A stretch of DNA of 64,000 bases, taken from positions 372,001 to 436,000 of the forward strand of contig NZ_MKIN01000022.1 in the NCBI RefSeq assembly GCF_001938985.1. Direction: 5' to 3'. The notes beneath the pieces are model-generated. The model was not told the DNA's origin. It was given only the letters and a program-made list of their open reading frames with translations, and did not search any database. Origin of the DNA: Gillisella taibaishanensis (GTDB lineage: Bacteria > Pseudomonadota > Alphaproteobacteria > Rhizobiales > Rhizobiaceae). The translations under genes and the position numbers were made by a program. Positions 40,054 through 49,356 of this stretch are shown piece after piece. Within the stretch, counting starts at the first letter, position 1; every line of letters begins with the position of its first letter.

Positions 40054-41525
40054 GGGTGGAATTCCTCCATGGCTTTGCGAATTTCGGCATGATCGGAAAA
40101 GGGCAGCGTCTGCGACCCGACGATCTGGCCTTCCTCATGGCCCTTGCCGGCCACGATCAGCGTATCGCCGGTTGCCAGCATGGCAACGCCGGCACGGATC
40201 GCCTGGGCGCGGTCGCCAATCTCGATCCCCTTCGGCGTCCCCGCCATCACTTCACCGCGGATTGTCGCGGCCACTTCCGAGCGGGGATTGTCGTCGGTGA
40301 CGATGACGATATCGGCGAGCCGATTGGCGATCTCGCCCATGATCGGTCGCTTGCCCTTGTCGCGGTCGCCACCGCAGCCGAATACCACGATGACCCGGCC
40401 GCTGGTGAAGGGCCTCACCGCCGTCAGCACCTTTTCCAGGGCATCGGGCTTATGGGCGTAATCGACATAAGCGAGCGCGCCGCTCTTGGCCTGGCCGACC
40501 AGTTCCAGCCGACCGGCGGCACCTTCCAGCTTTTCCAGCGCCCGCATGGCAACCGCAGCCGGCACGCCCGTGGAGATCGCTAGGCCGGCGGCGACAAGCG
40601 CGTTGGCAATTTGGAAATCACCGGCCAATGGCAGGTCGACCTCATAGATCGCGCCCTCATGATGTACTTCCGCGATCTGCTTGTGGCGGAAATGCTCGAC
40701 ACGCTTGAGGGAAAGGAACGTCCCCGCCCGGCCAACGGTGCGCACATCGTGGCCAGCCTCACTGGCGACCCGGATCGCCTCGGCAGACCATTCGTCATCG
40801 GCAAAGATCACCGCTGGCGCACCCTTCGGCAGCAGCGTGTCGAAAAGCCGCATCTTGGCGGCCATGTAATCCTCAACGGTTGGATGATAATCCATGTGGT
40901 CGCGGCCGAGGTTGGTGAAACCGGCAGCGGCCAGATGTACGCCATCCAGCCGGCCCTGGTCGAGCCCGTGGCTGGAGGCTTCCATCGCTGCATGGGTCAC
41001 GCCTTCGGCAGCAAGCTCGGACAGCAGCGTATGCAGCGCCACCGGATCTGGTGTCGTCAGCGAGCCGTAATCGTTGCGGCTCGGAGACACCACACCGGTC
41101 GTGCCGATCTGCGCGCTGGCAAGCCCGGCAAAGGCCCAGATCTGACGGGTAAAGGAAGCAACCGAGGTCTTGCCGGCGGTGCCGGTGACGGCCACCATGG
41201 TCTCGGGCTGGCCGGCATGAAAGCGGGCGGCGAGAAGCGCCAGCGACCGGCGCGGCTGCGGCGAGATCAGCACAGGTACGGAAAGATCAAGCGGTGTAGC
41301 AGACAATATGGCAACGGCGCCCTTGGCCACGGCATCGGCGGCAAAGCCCGCGCCATCGGCCTTCGTACCCGCCAAAGCTACGAACAGCATGCCCGGTTTC
41401 ACCTTGCGGCTGTCGGCAGTGACGCCTGTAATCTCGAGGTCGTCAGCGCCAATACCACCGGCCACCCCATGCGAGGCTCCGATCAAGGCTTCCAGATCGC
41501 CGGTGGCGAGTTCGCGCAATTTCAT
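40050..41525 (-). CDS. murE: UDP-MurNAc-L-Ala-D-Glu:meso-diaminopimelate ligase
   Basis: A 491-residue Mur ligase. The ATP loop reads [19 protein letters not shown] (Ala in place of the common Asn of GTNGKT). The DDNPRSE motif near the C-terminus specifies meso-diaminopimelate rather than lysine, as expected for a Gram-negative wall. Other features: [12 protein letters not shown] and [16 protein letters not shown]. It begins 185 bp after the end of ftsI, a gap that holds two degenerate copies of an intergenic repeat. Confidence 0.96.
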   Translation of the reverse strand: MKLRELATGDLEALIGASHGVAGGIGADDLEITGVTADSRKVKPGMLFVALAGTKADGAGFAADAVAKGAVAILSATPLDLSVPVLISPQPRRSLALLAARFHAGQPETMVAVTGTAGKTSVASFTRQIWAFAGLASAQIGTTGVVSPSRNDYGSLTTPDPVALHTLLSELAAEGVTHAAMEASSHGLDQGRLDGVHLAAAGFTNLGRDHMDYHPTVEDYMAAKMRLFDTLLPKGAPAVIFADDEWSAEAIRVASEAGHDVRTVGRAGTFLSLKRVEHFRHKQIAEVHHEGAIYEVDLPLAGDFQIANALVAAGLAISTGVPAAVAMRALEKLEGAAGRLELVGQAKSGALAYVDYAHKPDALEKVLTAVRPFTSGRVIVVFGCGGDRDKGKRPIMGEIANRLADIVIVTDDNPRSEVAATIRGEVMAGTPKGIEIGDRAQAIRAGVAMLATGDTLIVAGKGHEEGQIVGSQTLPFSDHAEIRKAMEEFHP

Positions 41526-41608
41526 CGTCTATCTGTCCCCTGCCGCGCCGCTGATGCCCCCATCACCGGCAACGGCGAATCAATCGTCATGCCATTTCTT
41601 TATCGTCC

Positions 41609-41710
41609 CGCATTCCCGGACGCAAAACGCTCAAGCACTTTTGCCTGAAATAACGCCTAGCTCAGCGCACTTCCGGTTGCCAAAACCGCTTCGTACTTTT
41701 GCTGGGAATG
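41609..41710. repeat. Two degenerate tandem copies of a rhizobial-type intergenic motif
   Basis: Copy 1 (41609-41650) and copy 2 (41666-41710) both read GCA(t/c)T(t/c)CC-GG near the start, then CAAAAC-GCT and then ACTTTTGC. They are offset by 57 bp. Copy 2 ends at the ftsI stop codon. I recall a similar motif in many Rhizobiaceae intergenic regions, unverified. Confidence 0.5.
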
Positions 41711-43459
41711 CTAGTACGAAACGAGCATGTCATTGCCGACCTGCCCATAATTGGGTTCTACACCAAGAATTGGGGCGCTTCTGCGAATAATGTCTCGCAC
41801 GATCGGTGTTGCCGTGTAGGCCGCAAGCGTCCCCCCGCCTTCGCCGGTCAAGGGTTCGTCGATGAAACTCAGCACGACATAACGCGGCTTGCTCATCGGG
41901 AAGGCAGCAACAAAGGCATTGAAATTCAAGCGGTGGTCGTAGCGGCCATTGATGACCTTGTCGGCTGTACCTGTTTTGCCACCGACGTCGAAGCCGGGTA
42001 CACGCGCATTTCGGCCCGAACCGTAGACACCGTTATATTCGAAGAGATAACGCATGTCCGCGCTAGTTTGCGGCTTGATGACCACCTCGGCCACTTCGTC
42101 AGCCTGCTCTGCTGTTCTTGGCAGGAAGGTAGGCTCGATCAGGCGACCGCCATTAACAAGCGCTGCCCCCGCCACTGCCGTCTGCAGCGGCGTCGTAGCG
42201 ACGCCGTGACCAAAGGCGATGGTAATCTGGTTGATTGCCTTCCATTCCTTCGGCTGGGATGGCATTTTTACCTCCGGCAATTCGGTCTTCATTTTGCTCA
42301 AGAGACCAAGCCGGGTCAAAAATGCCTTGTGATCGGGAATGCTGACCATCTGCGCAATCTTGGCAGTACCGATATTCGAAGAATATTTGAAGATATCCGC
42401 CACCGTCAGGAAACGCGCCTGGCCGTGAAGGTCGTGAATGGTAAAGCCACCGATGCGCAGCGGGTACCGTGCGTCGAAACTGTCACCGATCTTAACCCGT
42501 CCGGAATCGAGCCCCATGGCCAGCGTGAACGATTTGAAGGTCGAACCCATTTCAAAGGTACCGTTCGACATACGGTTCAGCCAGCCGTCCTTAGCCCCTT
42601 CTTCGGGCTTGTTCGGATCGAAGTCCGGATAGGAGGCCATGGCGATCACTTCACCGGTCTCAACATCGAGCACCACGGCGCCCGCCGACTTGCCCTTGAA
42701 ATTCACTTGGGCTGCAGCCACCACATCATGAACGATATTCTGAACACGCAGGTCGATGGAGAGCTTCACCGGCTCCAGCGGCGCATTGGACGTCATGCCA
42801 AGGTCGGCAAGATCGGCCAGCCCTTGGCTGTCGATGTATTTCTCCATGCCGGCCATGCCACGGTTGTCGATATTGACGAAACCGACGATATGCGAGGCCG
42901 TGGAGCCACCCGGATAGAAGCGGCGAATTTCCGGACGAAAACCGATGCCGGGAATGCCGAGCGCCAAAATCTGGCTCTGCTGCTTGGGCGTCAACTGGCG
43001 GCGCAGCCATTGGAAATGCGACTTCGACGACAGTTTCTTATAGGTGTCTTTCGCATCGAGATCCGACAGAACCGTCTGCAGCTTTTCCACGGCTTCATCG
43101 ACATCGACGATCTTGTGCGGCTCGGCAAACAGCGAGACGGTGCGGATGTCGGTGGCCAGCACCTGACCATTGCGGTCAAGAATGTCGGGGCGCGCCGCCA
43201 TCAACCGGTCGGGCGGCATGATGCTGGAGGTGTTCTCAGGCTTGGCGTAGCCATATTGCACCAGTCGACCGCCGATCACCCCGTATACCAGGGTAAAACT
43301 CAGGATCAGCAGGCCAACCCGGCGTTTCGCCATATCGGTCTTGCGCTTGCCGACACCTTCAAAGGTGCGAGCCTTCCCGCGGGTTGCGGTCGCCCGGCGC
43401 ACATCGGTGGAAAAATGGGCCCGGCTCTTCAGAAGCATCATTCGCGAGAGAAAAGTCAT
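41711..43459 (-). CDS. ftsI: Division-specific transpeptidase FtsI (PBP3)
   Basis: A 582-residue class B penicillin-binding protein that cross-links septal peptidoglycan. It has one membrane helix (about 45-65, VGLLILSFTLVYGVIGGRLV), a PBP dimer domain, and the transpeptidase with all three active motifs: MGSTFKSFTLAMG (S-x-x-K), KYSSNIGTAKIA (S-x-N) and VGGKTGTADKVING (K-T-G). The basic cytoplasmic N-terminus is long. It overlaps the end of ftsL by one base. Confidence 0.97.
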   Translation of the reverse strand: MTFLSRMMLLKSRAHFSTDVRRATATRGKARTFEGVGKRKTDMAKRRVGLLILSFTLVYGVIGGRLVQYGYAKPENTSSIMPPDRLMAARPDILDRNGQVLATDIRTVSLFAEPHKIVDVDEAVEKLQTVLSDLDAKDTYKKLSSKSHFQWLRRQLTPKQQSQILALGIPGIGFRPEIRRFYPGGSTASHIVGFVNIDNRGMAGMEKYIDSQGLADLADLGMTSNAPLEPVKLSIDLRVQNIVHDVVAAAQVNFKGKSAGAVVLDVETGEVIAMASYPDFDPNKPEEGAKDGWLNRMSNGTFEMGSTFKSFTLAMGLDSGRVKIGDSFDARYPLRIGGFTIHDLHGQARFLTVADIFKYSSNIGTAKIAQMVSIPDHKAFLTRLGLLSKMKTELPEVKMPSQPKEWKAINQITIAFGHGVATTPLQTAVAGAALVNGGRLIEPTFLPRTAEQADEVAEVVIKPQTSADMRYLFEYNGVYGSGRNARVPGFDVGGKTGTADKVINGRYDHRLNFNAFVAAFPMSKPRYVVLSFIDEPLTGEGGGTLAAYTATPIVRDIIRRSAPILGVEPNYGQVGNDMLVSY

Positions 43460-43875
43460 CAGCGCTTCACCGATCCGGTTACGACCTTGTCCATCGGCAA
43501 GGGAATAACCTTACCATCGGCCATCTTCAGTCCGCCCTTTGCGCCTGAGGCACCGTTGCTGGCCTGGGCTGGCGGTGGCGGAACCTGGGATTTCAGCATC
43601 GGCAATTCGTTAGCGCGGGCCAGCTGACTTGGATCGGTTTGCTGCAGCTTCAGCTCCTGACCAAACGTGTTGGCGAGCTTTTCCAGCCGGTTCGGTTGGG
43701 TCAGCAATGCCCAGTCGGCCTGCAGCAACTCGATCGTGTCCTTCTCCAGCTTGATCTCGGCCTCGATGCGCTTCAGATCCTGCACCTTTTCATCGGTGTT
43801 GTGCTTGATCTGATAGGTCACCGTGGCCGCAGCGGCCATGGCGCCGATCAGGATGACATCAAAGGTTCGCAGCAT
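43459..43875 (-). CDS. ftsL: Cell division protein FtsL (alphaproteobacterial type)
   Basis: A 138-residue bitopic protein with one N-terminal membrane helix (FDVILIGAMAAAATVTYQI) and a coiled coil (about 30-70, EKVQDLKRIEAEIKLEKDTI), followed by a Pro/Ala-rich tail. The coiled-coil part ending in ADWALLTQPNRLEKLANTFG matches the FtsL pattern (…L-x-P-x-R-[IL]-E). It links FtsQ and FtsB to FtsI. Sequence conservation is low in this family, so the call rests on size, topology and place between rsmH and ftsI. It is separated from rsmH by three bases. Confidence 0.85.
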   Translation of the reverse strand: MLRTFDVILIGAMAAAATVTYQIKHNTDEKVQDLKRIEAEIKLEKDTIELLQADWALLTQPNRLEKLANTFGQELKLQQTDPSQLARANELPMLKSQVPPPPAQASNGASGAKGGLKMADGKVIPLPMDKVVTGSVKR

Positions 43876-43878
43876 GGT

Positions 43879-44904
43879 TCAGGCCCCCAACCGTTCGATT
43901 TCCGCCAGGTCAGGCAGATCGAAAATGGAAAAATCGGCCTTCATGGCGGGATGGACGGTGCGAATACCCGCACGCAGTTTGGCGGAACGGGCGCGCGGAT
44001 TGACCTGCGCCTCTTCCTCGGTGGCAGACACCATACCCTTGCCGACAGGTTCAAAGGTCGCCGGGCGCTCGAACGCCATGGGCATATGCCTTGAGCCGGC
44101 AGCCTTGCCGGAACGGTCTGCAAAGAATTTCTTGACGATCCTGTCTTCCAGGGAATGGAAGGTGACGACGACCAGTCGGCCGCCTGGCTTCAGCGCCCGC
44201 TCGGCCGCAAACAGCGCCTCGGCCAATTCGCCAAGCTCGTCGTTGACGAAGACGCGCAGCGCCTGGAATACCCGGGTGGCCGGATGAATCTTATCCTTGG
44301 CCTTGCGCGGGGTAACGATCTCGATCATGCCCGCCAGATCGCGAGTGGTCTCGAAGGGATGGTTGACGCGGCGCTTCTCAATGGCGCGCGCAATGCGTCC
44401 GGCCTGCTTTTCCTCACCGAGGAAGCCGAAAATGCGGATGAGATCGCCGACCTTGGCGCGATTGACCACATCGGCGGCAGACACGCCTGCACCCGACATG
44501 CGCATGTCGAGCGGCCCGTTGCGCTGGAAGGAAAAGCCACGTTCCGCCTCGTCAATCTGCATCGAGGAGACGCCGATATCGAGCACGACGCCATCAAGCC
44601 CTTCATCCGGGGCGAAGCTGTCGAGGGCAGAAAATTTGGTGTGATGCAGGGAAAGACGCCCGGCACGGGCAGCAACTATCGCCTGGCCAGCAGCGATCGC
44701 GTTGGGATCGCGGTCGAGCGCGATCACGTCAGCACCCGCATCGAGGATAGCACCGGTATAGCCACCCGCTCCGAACGTGCCATCGAGAATAACTTTGCCG
44801 GCCTCAGGCTCGAGGGCCGCAATCACTTCATGGAGAAGAACCGGAATGTGACGGACCGGTCCGCCATCGGCTTCAGCATACCCTCCGCCAAGATCCGTCA
44901 CCAT
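43879..44904 (-). CDS. rsmH: 16S rRNA (cytosine-1402-N4)-methyltransferase
   Basis: The SAM enzyme (341 residues) methylates C1402 of 16S rRNA. Motifs are [16 protein letters not shown] at the N-terminus, [17 protein letters not shown] (SAM loop), [18 protein letters not shown] and [15 protein letters not shown]. The start is the ATG at 44904, with GGAG eight bases upstream and 14 bp after mraZ. The frame runs open to 45546, but that part overlaps mraZ in another frame and is a chance extension. The mraZ-rsmH pair is a near-universal start of dcw clusters. Confidence 0.96.
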   Translation of the reverse strand: MVTDLGGGYAEADGGPVRHIPVLLHEVIAALEPEAGKVILDGTFGAGGYTGAILDAGADVIALDRDPNAIAAGQAIVAARAGRLSLHHTKFSALDSFAPDEGLDGVVLDIGVSSMQIDEAERGFSFQRNGPLDMRMSGAGVSAADVVNRAKVGDLIRIFGFLGEEKQAGRIARAIEKRRVNHPFETTRDLAGMIEIVTPRKAKDKIHPATRVFQALRVFVNDELGELAEALFAAERALKPGGRLVVVTFHSLEDRIVKKFFADRSGKAAGSRHMPMAFERPATFEPVGKGMVSATEEEAQVNPRARSAKLRAGIRTVHPAMKADFSIFDLPDLAEIERLGA

Positions 44905-44918
44905 TCCGCTTCTCCGAC

Positions 44919-45359
44919 TTAACTGGAGCCCGCCCTTCTCAGAGTGAACTCCTTTCTTGCCGCCGCCTGCGCCTCGTGAAACGCCTGCGGCTGCCACAAC
45001 TGAAAATGATCCGAACGACCGACAAAGGTCACTTCGGAGGTAATCCCGGTGAAGTCGCGGATGAAATCCGTGACCATCAACCGACCCTCGCTGTCGAGGC
45101 GCATGAAGACGCCGCCTCCGTGTACGAGAAGCGACATCTCGTTGGCAACCGACGAAAACACGTCCTCGCCGATAATCTGGCGCTCGTAGCGCTCCAGCAA
45201 GTCCGGACCGCCGATATTGATCGCCGGAAAGGTGAAATCCTGGAAGCAATACAAGTCCTGAATTTCCCGCGCCATCAAGACAGCACGGAACGCCGCCGGA
45301 ACGGAAACCCGCCCCTTCGCATCGATCCTGTTCGTCGCATTGGACAAGAAGCGGTTCAT
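44919..45359 (-). CDS. mraZ: Transcriptional regulator MraZ
   Basis: A 146-residue protein with two SpoVT/AbrB-like half domains, each with a D-x-x-G-R core: [16 protein letters not shown] and [16 protein letters not shown]. MraZ rings bind direct repeats upstream of their own operon and repress it in E. coli. A phased array of TGGGN repeats is present 177-211 bp upstream (45536-45570), which supports autoregulation here. It is the first gene of the dcw cluster and is separated from rnpB by a 430-bp non-coding region containing the operator and promoter candidates. Confidence 0.96.
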   Translation of the reverse strand: MNRFLSNATNRIDAKGRVSVPAAFRAVLMAREIQDLYCFQDFTFPAINIGGPDLLERYERQIIGEDVFSSVANEMSLLVHGGGVFMRLDSEGRLMVTDFIRDFTGITSEVTFVGRSDHFQLWQPQAFHEAQAAARKEFTLRRAGSS

Positions 45360-45535
45360 GACGCTCTACCGCCGCTCCATTTCCATCAACGCGGCCCACA
45401 AATCCGCATTTCCATTGATACACCCGAGCTGCAAAGCTCATTGCCGCAAGGCCGAAACAGCCAGAAGAGACCAGAAAGGCCCGCTTCTCAGTCTCACATG
45501 TCGGGGCCCTCAATTGCCCCTCGGCAGTGCAGTTA

Positions 45536-45570
45536 TGGGATAGCATGGGACACCATGGGCGTCAATGGGA
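45536..45570. promoter_or_regulatory. Putative MraZ operator: four TGGGN repeats at 10-bp spacing
   Basis: On the plus strand TGGGA, TGGGA, TGGGC and TGGGA begin at 45536, 45546, 45556 and 45566, exactly one helical turn apart, each preceded by A. E. coli MraZ is known to bind TGGGN direct repeats separated by five bases. Orientation is opposite to mraZ transcription, and the array falls inside the likely leader. Confidence 0.65.
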
Positions 45571-45604
45571 TTGGGGCCGGCGAACCGGTTTGCTGCATCG
45601 GTTA

Positions 45605-45636
45605 TTTATAACCCGTTAAGATTAATGAATGGTTAT
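45605..45636 (-). promoter_or_regulatory. Candidate promoter of the dcw cluster with CtrA-like site
   Basis: The minus strand reads TTCATTAATCTTAACGG (45613-45629), then two bases, then TATAAA (45605-45610). On the plus strand TTAA-N7-TTAT spans 45622-45636, close to the CtrA consensus TTAA-N7-TTAA, over the -35 region. No good -35 hexamer is visible, as expected for an activated promoter. Confidence 0.45.
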
Positions 45637-45789
45637 TGAGGCTTGACGGTTAGACGACATCCATGCCGGCAGGGATACCGGCTAAGCAACTGAAATATAT
45701 TGATAAAGATCAAAACAGCCCGGCAGGACGCCGGCAAGCGCGCCGGTTAAAGGCGACGCCTTGGCCGAAGTGATTCGGGGAATGTGGGA

Positions 45790-46192
45790 AAGACCAGTCG
45801 GCCTGTAAGCCGGGTTCTGTATGGCTCCGGTTGCCCGGAACGTGGCAGCCATTCATCTGGGACGATGCTTGCGCACCGCCTCTCGCAACCCACCCGGATG
45901 ACTGGCCCGGAAACAGGCTGTAGTGCCGCAAGCGGCACCCGTGTCATCCCTATTCGGTCTTGCTCCCGGTGGGGTTTACCATGCCGTTCCTGTCGCCAGG
46001 ACCGCGGTGGGCTCTTACCCCACCCTTTCACCCTGACCCCGCTAAACGGGGCGGTCTGCTTTCTGTGGCACTTTCCCTGAGGTCGCCCTCGCCGGACGTT
46101 ATCCGGCACCGTGTTTCCGTGGAGCCCGGACTTTCCTCACCCTACCGTCTTTCGACATTGGTAAAGCGCGGCTGCCCGGCCGACTGGTCCGG
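45790..46192 (-). ncRNA. rnpB: RNase P RNA, class A
   Basis: The RNA component of RNase P, which trims the 5' ends of pre-tRNAs. Helix P1 is visible as ACCAGTCGGCC (45793-45803) against its exact complement at 46178-46188. The conserved core is present: AGGAAAGTCCGGGCTCC on the minus strand near the 5' end and the universal ACAGAACCCGGCTTAC before the 3' strand of P1. Length, about 400 nt, fits the alphaproteobacterial A type. Ends are estimated from P1. The minus-strand sequence just beyond (about 45716-45737) forms an imperfect GC hairpin followed by TGTTTTG, which may be its terminator. Confidence 0.95.
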
Positions 46193-46238
46193 GCGTGATT
46201 AACGGAGCGTGGCCGAGAAAGCCACCGAAATCATCAGC

Positions 46239-47444
46239 TCAAGCAAGATCCGAAGCAAAAACAGGGGTGAAATCGACATCGTACCCTTCCCCATCCAGCG
46301 ATCCGCGCATGAGAAGCACGGCTCCGAGCCGTCCGATCTCATCGCAGCTTTTCGCAGCCTGGCCGCAGCCGCCCGAGAGTACGCCGATGCGTGGGCTGTC
46401 GCTCCAGCCAATGGCGGGATAGTCGTTACGGGTAAAAGAGGTGACGCAGGCGGCCATGGACACCGCCGCCTGCGCCACGCCGGGCACCAGTGTGCGGATG
46501 ATCCGGTGCAGGTGTTCGCGGGTGCTTTCGCGCCCACCGCTGCGGAACCAGGCCCTGATATCGGGCTCGCTTGTCAGCTTCAGATCATCTGGATCGCCAC
46601 CGATCTTCAGATAGGTCTTGCGATCGGGATAGCGCACCGGCGGCAGGAGATAGATGTGATCTTGCAGATTTTCCGGATGATGGATCAGCGACGGCATGCC
46701 TTTGTAGGTCGGCAATTCTTCGTCTGGAATTTCGAAGAAAGCGACGGTGCGCGCATTAACCGATAGATCAAGCTTTCGAGGCAACAGATTCTCCGCAATG
46801 GAGAATCCGCCCGCAGCGACCAGCAGCTTTTCCGCCTTCACCACCTGCCCCGCATCCGTGGTGACCGCAACATGGCTGCCCTCGTCGCGCACCGAAACGG
46901 CGGTGGCATCAATCATCGTCACCCCGGCCTTTTCGCCAAGCACGGCCTGCGCCGCCACCAGCGCCCGCGGATTGACATAACCGGCAGACGAGCCCTCGAA
47001 AATACCGGCGCTACCGGCATCGAAACCGAAATAGGGAAAACGCCTTGCCAGCGCCTGATGGTCAAGCCCTTCCGTCGCCATGCCAAGGGCGGCAACGGCT
47101 TGCTCGACCTCCGCCAGATAGGTGTTAGCGCCGCCCTGCTTCGGCCCGACAATTAGGCAGCCGACATCATGATAAAATTTGATGCCACTGCCGCGCTCGA
47201 TCTCGCCGTAACGGGCAATCGAGCGGTTGGCGAGACGTGCCCAGACCGGATCGGGATCGATGGTGCGGGTAATGCGGGCTTCGTCGTAATGGCTGGCAAA
47301 AACACCCTGGTGATTGGCTTTGTCTTCAGGCTCGCTCGGCCCCAGCAACGCCACGCCGTCGGTCTGCGAAGCCAGATGCCGCGCCGCCGCAGCCCCCATC
47401 ATACCGCGCCCAATAATGAGATATTTGAAAACCCGATCCGCCAT
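46239..47444 (-). CDS. FAD-dependent oxidoreductase (DAO family)
   Basis: A 401-residue flavoprotein. The dinucleotide fold at the N-terminus is FKYLIIGRGMMGAAAARHLA (with G-x-G-x-x-A/G), and the C-terminal FAD motif is PRIGVLSGGCGQAAKSCDEIG. Between them lies the DAO substrate domain (GIFEGSSAGYVNPRALVAAQ), reminiscent of monomeric sarcosine oxidase and N-methyl amino acid oxidases. Substrate unknown. The first Gly motif is GRGMMG rather than the usual GAGxxG. The ATG at 47444 is chosen; a GTG three codons earlier is possible. It sits alone between rnpB and a large palindromic repeat. Confidence 0.85.
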   Translation of the reverse strand: MADRVFKYLIIGRGMMGAAAARHLASQTDGVALLGPSEPEDKANHQGVFASHYDEARITRTIDPDPVWARLANRSIARYGEIERGSGIKFYHDVGCLIVGPKQGGANTYLAEVEQAVAALGMATEGLDHQALARRFPYFGFDAGSAGIFEGSSAGYVNPRALVAAQAVLGEKAGVTMIDATAVSVRDEGSHVAVTTDAGQVVKAEKLLVAAGGFSIAENLLPRKLDLSVNARTVAFFEIPDEELPTYKGMPSLIHHPENLQDHIYLLPPVRYPDRKTYLKIGGDPDDLKLTSEPDIRAWFRSGGRESTREHLHRIIRTLVPGVAQAAVSMAACVTSFTRNDYPAIGWSDSPRIGVLSGGCGQAAKSCDEIGRLGAVLLMRGSLDGEGYDVDFTPVFASDLA

Positions 47445-47575
47445 CGCAATCACCCGTATGATTCAATAGACGAGGGATAGCATGGCAGAAACACTTGCAC
47501 AGCCGCGAGATTGCCGCAGCTGCTTAGATTCGGTGGAGCAATTCGTAAAATCAAACAGCCCCTCCCACTACCGCC

Positions 47576-47718
47576 ATTCTTCGTTCAGCCGTTCTTGAGG
47601 GTGAGGCGAAAATGCTCCCGTCGAGAACCGGAGCGGAGCGTACTTTAACGTACGTGAGCACCGGAAGCGCAGACGGTAGCATTTGCAGCCCACCATCGAG
47701 AACGGATGAACGAAGAAT
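47576..47718. repeat. 143-bp palindromic intergenic element
   Basis: Two 47-base arms (47576-47622 and 47672-47718) are inverted copies with 39 of 47 matches, beginning ATTCTTCGTTCA. The 49-base loop has its own small inverted repeat, CGTAC-tttaac-GTACG. The last base of the right arm is the first base of the complement of the transglycosylase stop codon. It occupies most of the 273-bp gap before the FAD gene. Confidence 0.8.
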
Positions 47719-48302
47719 CAGGCCTTCTCGCCCATCATGGCTTGCACCTGCCCACAGTACTGCTTGGAAACGGCGTTCATGCGGGTGGCGCCGTGGCCGG
47801 CATTGTAGCGCAGGATGGCGCCGCAGGTGTCGCCGCCGCCGAGCTGATGGGCCATGGCCAGGTATTTCATACCGTATTTCAGATTGGTGGCGGGGTCGTA
47901 GAGACCGGCAATATTGCCGGTATAGCCCATGGCGCGGGCGGTGGCGGGCTTGATCTGCATCAGGCCGATTTCGCCATGGGTGCCGCGCGCCTTGGGATTG
48001 AAGCCGCTTTCGATCTTGACGACGGCGCTCGCCAGTTGGACCGGCACACCATACTGCTTGGCATAGGAGGAAATCAGCGCATGGTAGGGAGCCTTGCCAT
48101 CGCCCTTGCCGTTGTCGTCATCGTGCTTTGCGGTGTCGAACGTATCACCTTTGCTCGGGCGGGAGAGATCGGCATCCTGTTTGTCCCGGTGCAACATTTC
48201 CATCAGGGTAAGACCACTGCCGGTATCGGCAGCTTTGGCCTCGGACAGAGCGGACATAGAAACGGCGATGCATGCCGCGGCAGCGAAAAGCGATGTTTTC
48301 AT
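47718..48302 (-). CDS. Lytic transglycosylase (SLT family)
   Basis: A 194-residue protein with a signal peptide (MKTSLFAAAACIAVSMSALS, cleavage after EAKA) and a C-terminal SLT goose-type lysozyme domain. The catalytic glutamate is in VVKIESGFNPKARGTHGEIG, followed by LMQIKPATARAMGYTG and YNAGHGATRM. It cleaves glycan strands and releases anhydro-muropeptides in the periplasm. The start at 48302 is taken because it begins the signal peptide and has GGAG upstream; the frame is open to 48356. The stop codon abuts the palindromic element. The 295 bp upstream show no gene. Confidence 0.88.
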   Translation of the reverse strand: MKTSLFAAAACIAVSMSALSEAKAADTGSGLTLMEMLHRDKQDADLSRPSKGDTFDTAKHDDDNGKGDGKAPYHALISSYAKQYGVPVQLASAVVKIESGFNPKARGTHGEIGLMQIKPATARAMGYTGNIAGLYDPATNLKYGMKYLAMAHQLGGGDTCGAILRYNAGHGATRMNAVSKQYCGQVQAMMGEKA

Positions 48303-48597
48303 GGAAAAGGTCAGTCTCCAGACAAAGGGGCGGACAAGGCCGATAGCAAAGCGCAATATTCAGCCGGCCGCTGCCCAGCAAAGGACAGCGATGTTCATCA
48401 CCCTCATCGTTGATATTCGCGAAAAGCTTCCCTCAGGGACGTTCTATTCGCCGTTCATCTCGACCGCAGCTCGGGAATTACCCTGCCGCGACGGGAGCTG
48501 TTAGACAGCCTCAATAAGGAAATCCTATGGCAAGGTAAAAAAACCGCAACTTTGCTGGTTCAGATACGCCTACAGCAACGCTCGGCAGCCGCAACCT

Positions 48598-49356
48598 CTA
48601 GGCGAAGTGCGGAAGCGCCGCCAGCAGTCTATGCAGCGTTTCAATGGTCGAGGAATCGGCAACGCCATCGACTTTCGCTTGGCGGAAATGCAGTTGGAAA
48701 CTTTTGACGACGCCTTCGGTCACGGCATCGAAATCTCCATTGATTTCAATATTATAACCATAGAGCGACAGCATGGACTGCAGCGCCTCGACCGGCTGAC
48801 CGCGATCCCCCCGCTGGAAGAAGCGACCACCGGCAATGGCGCTCGGCTCCACCCAATGGCCAACCCCGAGTTCGTGCAGCTGGGCCCACGGGAAATGCTC
48901 GCCCGGATCGACCTTACGCACCGGGGCTATATCGGAGTGAGCCAGCACCCTTTCAGGCGGGATCGACCAGCGTCTTGCACAATCCAGACACAATTTTGCG
49001 ACCGCCTCAATCTGGCCATCGGGATAGTCAGGCAAGGTTGGATGGCCCGCATTGGCGATTTCGATGCCGATAGAGCGGGAATTGATGTCTGTTGCGCCGG
49101 CCCAGAAGCTTTTCCCGGCATGCCAGGCGCGGCGGCTCTCCGGTACCATCTGCACAACGCTACCGTTTTCGCGCACCAGATAGTGGCTGGAGACTTGGCT
49201 TTCCTCCGTGCAGAGCCAGGCAATCGCTGACTCCTCGCTCGGCATGCCGGTGTAATGCAGGATGATCGTGTCAGGCGCGCTGCACTCGACCCGTTCACCG
49301 TGGTTGGGCGAAGGAACGAGATCAGCGCCGGGATAATCGGCGGTAAAGGATGTCAT
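48598..49356 (-). CDS. N-acetylmuramoyl-L-alanine amidase (AmiD/AmpD type) with PG-binding domain
   Basis: A 252-residue zinc amidase. The amidase_2 ligands are seen in IILHYTGMPSE (His), RVLAHSDIAPVRKVDPGEHF (His and the Asp of KVDPG). A C-terminal PG_binding_1 domain follows (ALQSMLSLYGYNIEINGDFD). It cuts the bond between MurNAc and L-Ala. There is no signal peptide or lipobox, so it is either cytoplasmic, like AmpD recycling enzymes, or exported another way; AmiD in E. coli is a lipoprotein. The start overlaps the stop of the DjlA-like gene by 4 bp (ATGA). Confidence 0.9.
   Translation of the reverse strand: MTSFTADYPGADLVPSPNHGERVECSAPDTIILHYTGMPSEESAIAWLCTEESQVSSHYLVRENGSVVQMVPESRRAWHAGKSFWAGATDINSRSIGIEIANAGHPTLPDYPDGQIEAVAKLCLDCARRWSIPPERVLAHSDIAPVRKVDPGEHFPWAQLHELGVGHWVEPSAIAGGRFFQRGDRGQPVEALQSMLSLYGYNIEINGDFDAVTEGVVKSFQLHFRQAKVDGVADSSTIETLHRLLAALPHFA

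Noticed and set aside
41699-43627. A 642-codon frame antisense to ftsI
   Set aside because: Mirror of ftsI; no recognisable motif.
44905-45546. N-terminal extension of rsmH over mraZ
   Set aside because: It overlaps mraZ in another frame and lacks any domain; the ATG at 44904 has a proper ribosome-binding site.
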